NCBI GenBank assembly: GCA_003993805.1
Contig: RSEF01000017.1
Span: forward strand, 10,731,895 to 10,795,894
Source of the DNA: Himantopus leucocephalus
Lineage: Eukaryota > Chordata > Aves > Charadriiformes > Recurvirostridae
Direction of reading: 5' to 3'
Length of the DNA: 64,000 nt
Shown here piece by piece: positions 60,731 to 64,000 of this stretch (its first letter is position 1; every line of letters starts with the position of its first letter). The notes under the pieces are model-generated. The model saw nothing but the letters and a program-made list of their open reading frames with translations, ran no database searches and was not told the DNA's origin. The position numbers and the translations under genes were made by a program.

Positions 60731-62199
60731 TATTCTAAAACGATATAGAATCATATAGGAATCTTAGAAAAAAAAAAAGGCCAAATTTCAGCCTTCGTTT
60801 CACTATAGTGAAATACTCAAAAAGGAGCATCTGCCAACAATACATTCTAGTCATTGTCCTACAACTGCAATACACCTAGAATATTTACAGATGCTACTAC
60901 ATGCAAATAATATCTGTTGAATCCATAATTTAGAATGAGAATTGAAACGGTAACCGAATTTCTCTAGCTTGACATAGCTGAAACCTGCAGGTCTCCAGCA
61001 GGTGGAGACAAGAGAGCTGGCGCCCTTTATTTAAATAATAATAATCAAATAATCAACGAAGGGCAGCTGATTTCACTACCACTAAGCCAAAGCGCTCAAA
61101 ATCCATCGTTTAGCTTTAAAATGATCATAAGAGCAATTTAAAAGCATGGGATCTTAAACCATCCTTTATTTTTATTCCTCGTGGCTAAAGCAGAGTGTAC
61201 CTTCTGGTCACATTTGTATTTCTTTGCAGCCAGAAGAAGAAAGAACTTTCTTAACGTCAGAGGTAAAGGATTGCTTGGGATGTGCCTGTACCCAGGGAAA
61301 AACCAAACTTCTCTGCATCCTGTGCGGATCCAGTACTGCCCGAGAGAGGAGCAGCCTCCCCGGACCACGGAGCCAGACCCGGCGTGAACGCCCGCATTCA
61401 GGGGCAGCCTCGGACTGCGCCAGCCAGAGCACTCCCGGCTTTGGCAGGGACACTCTGTCCCCTTCCAGCCTTGGGCACCTCGCGTCCCGGCGCACCCACG
61501 CGCAGGGAGACACCAGGGCCCTCTCCTTTCTGTGCGGGTAAGAGCACCCGCATCGGGCAGACCGCAGGAGAGCACAGGGGAGAGTGTTTTAACCCTTTCC
61601 ATGAGTAGGAAATGGAAAGAAGGAGAGAATAAGCCATTTATTTAGAGCCCAGAGACCTTAAGCGCAAAGATGCTCTTTAGCTTCCCCCAAGCTAACATTA
61701 GGGTACCCTGCGCACAGGAAAAGAGCAGAACGAACCGGCACTGCTAACCAGCAATGCTAACGCGCAGGGATGAATGGCAGCACAAACAGCCTAAGTCCTG
61801 CAGCAAGCCACTCCTCAAGACCTCAACCCTCTCCCTGCTGGTACCGGGGATGGCATCCCGTGTAACAGAGACCCTCACCGGTGACACCGAGAGAGCAAAT
61901 GCCCACCAGCTGCCTGCTGTGAAATCCTGTGTGGGACCTCAGGTGATCAGCATAACCTGTGGGCTGATTTACATCAATGAAGATGATTAGTTTGCAAATA
62001 ATAAGGATGTGTTTTTCTCTGTAGTAGAAACACTAACATTTAAAGCACCATAACGTAGTAAGCAACTTACCGCCTGTGTCAAAATGGAAGTGGGAAGGAA
62101 CAAAAAGTAATAGGATAATATTTCGAACTGTAAACCCCATTTTAGTCTATTCTACATGTCCTATGGCAGGGCATTTTATGTGATTTGGATACAACTCCA
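60731..62199. other. Upstream flanking segment, no gene seen
   Basis: AT-rich, with a more GC-rich part at about 61310-61560. CCAGCAGGTGGAG at about 61000 partly resembles a CTCF core. No coding or repeat feature recognised. Confidence 0.5.
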
Positions 62200-62860
62200 C
62201 TAGCACATTAAAGTTTATTGGCCTTGAAAAAATGGTTGCATCACTGATGATAGAAGACTTGGTGTTATACTGTCAATGCATATTTTATTTGATCTGTGTC
62301 TTAAATACAACTCAGACCTTTGGACTCCATACAGAGTTGGACTTTAGCCTTTTCCTGTAATTATTTGGTGTCTTGTTAACATTTTATGAGCATGTCTGTT
62401 TAAATAAACTTATTTGATGTGCATTTATTTTGGCTGTAGCCTGCTGTATAGGATGGATGTGCTTTTTCTCTTTGTCTTTTAAAAGAAATCAAAATAAAGC
62501 TGAACAATGGAACTGCAAGGGGAATAAATTTAAATATAGTGTTTGTTTCATTTAACAACAATACAATACAGCTGAAATCAAATAGACCTGACAACATTAT
62601 TTATGAGGATTTAATATTTATATGCTAAGTGTAGAACATTTGGATAATTACAACTGTAAAGCATCGGTTTGCTTGCCAGTTGCATTGACTGACTTACATT
62701 TGAGCACTACAGGCATAATTTGTTTGCAGTAATGGACTGTAAAAAAGGCTGGAGTTTTAGAGGGCTTTTTAAAAACACCCTTCTACTCTTTTTATTCGCC
62801 TTCTGAATACTTTTAGATAAATAGAATATCTTCAGAATTTTTACCTGTTTGCATGAAAAG
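62200..62860. promoter_or_regulatory. Candidate conserved non-coding element (distal upstream)
   Basis: 660 bp of complex AT-rich sequence without repeats or coding potential, including TTTAAATAAAC, ATCAAAATAAAGC and TTGGATAATTACAAC cores, about 12.5 kb upstream of LMX1B. The enhancer reading is by texture only. Confidence 0.35.
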
Positions 62861-64000
62861 ATCTTAATTATTCATTTCTGTCTCTGCAACGATCTCGGCA
62901 GGCAGAGAAGAGGCACGGAGGAGAGCGAGGCATGGGCAGCCCTTCCAGCCGCCTGCACGGGGCTCGGCCCTTCCCAGGGACGCGTGGAGAGCGCGAGCAC
63001 ACGTGCATCCTCCCGCTGCCGCGCTCCTCCTCCCCCAGAACGCCTGCAACCGAGGGGCCAACGGATCCACCCAAATGCTGCTTTAATAATTCATTCAGCT
63101 GTGTAGATTGTGCGCTCTCTATACCTCCTTAAATCATTTGATTCATCTCTTTCAGATCTGCTGGTACCACTGGTCATATACTAAAGGTGTAAAAGCGTGT
63201 TGTGTGAGAATTAAGATGTGCCCGACAACCGCTGCCCTCCACCTTCCAGCCTGCGGTGTGACGCTCGCCTCGTCACACCCAATGCAGTCTCAGGAGGGGG
63301 AAAGACAGGGAGTAGCAGAGCAAGCTTGGAATAACGTTAAGCTATTTTGCTTTCTCTGTTCTTTACATGCAAAGTATTCCTGGTAAGGTTTTAAACTTCA
63401 GATGCTGAAAAGAAAACAAATGCAGAAACAGAAAGACCCATACTAAATTACATCTTGCCTTTCTTTATCTCCTTTCACCATAGGCATTGAAGAGAACTTG
63501 CAAACATGCAGAGATGTGTTTGCTGACCACTAGAATGCAGCAACTTCCAAAATAAACAGCATCTGCGTAGAGCAACATTCAGCAAGAGCTAAAAATAATT
63601 AAAGACATTAAACAAGGAAATATTCTCAGTTTCTTTGAATTGCAGGGAGGGTTCAATACTATCTCCTTTGTCCCTTACTGTTTCAGCTCCAGTAACGGAA
63701 CCTTAAACAAGCTGCTGTGAGTTGCTCGGAGGCACGTAGGTGCTGATGGTCCCTCCTCTGCTCTGCCCGCGCCCCCTTCATCCTCCTGCTCCCTGGGCTG
63801 AGACACGTCCCGCCTGGCACAGGGCCGTCGGGGCGGTGGGGCAAACGCTGAGCGCTCACCCGGGCACTCACCTGCCCGGTCCCCGCGCTCGGCAGCGCAG
63901 AGCAGCCCGTGCCAGGCAGGACAGGCCCAGGCTGGGGGAGCAGCACCGCCTCTGCAGCCACCGGCAGCTCTGGGAAACCATCAGTTCATTCAGTAACTAT
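62861..64000. other. Window end, no gene seen
   Basis: Mixed sequence with GC-rich patches at about 62895-63060 and 63740-63965. Short open frames overlap on both strands and show no recognisable protein. No transposon was recognised. Confidence 0.5.

Noticed and set aside
60740..60780. Possible second CR1 tail (ATAGAATCATATAGG)
   Set aside because: The match to the CR1 terminal repeat is short and nothing upstream or downstream continues as CR1.

Overview
The window looks like bird nuclear DNA. Four things support this: a 3' fragment of a CR1 LINE (the main avian/reptilian retrotransposon), two exons of a vertebrate LIM-homeobox gene, strong contrast between AT-rich sequence and very GC-rich CpG islands, and short assembly gaps placed in poly-C and poly-G runs. 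There are no bacterial-style gene clusters. Nearly all long open frames are chance frames in GC-rich DNA.

The only protein-coding gene I can support is the 5' end of LMX1B (LIM homeobox transcription factor 1 beta), on the minus strand. Coding exon 1 (49864-50002) encodes the N-terminus. Coding exon 2 (49376-49562) encodes the complete first LIM zinc-binding domain. The two exons are 139 and 187 nt with phase 1 and phase 2 junctions, the same pattern as I recall for mammalian LMX1B. Exons encoding the second LIM domain, homeodomain and C-terminus were not found; they should lie beyond the left edge, which makes positions 1-49375 the partial, very large second intron.

Layout: 1-49375 is LMX1B intron 2, AT-rich to mixed, with one clear CR1 fragment, a few simple repeats, several small CpG-rich patches, some striking palindromic or clustered binding-site-like motifs, and AT-rich stretches that resemble conserved non-coding elements. 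48000-51470 is the GC-rich island around exons 1-2 and the presumed promoter. 51470-52540 is an AT-rich break. 52560-58130 is a second, upstream CpG domain with tandem repeats and a good plus-strand splice acceptor, so a divergent non-coding transcript is possible. 58150-64000 is upstream flanking DNA with further enhancer-like AT-rich blocks.

I found no evidence of an undescribed gene system. The most checkable unusual signals are three exact p53-family half-sites within 45 bp in intron 2, an 18-bp palindrome of two forkhead sites 1.5 kb into intron 2, an 18-bp E-box palindrome, a 12-bp homeodomain-like inverted repeat, and a full CRE inside an intronic CpG patch. Calls on enhancers and binding sites are pattern readings only; no alignment or database search was available.
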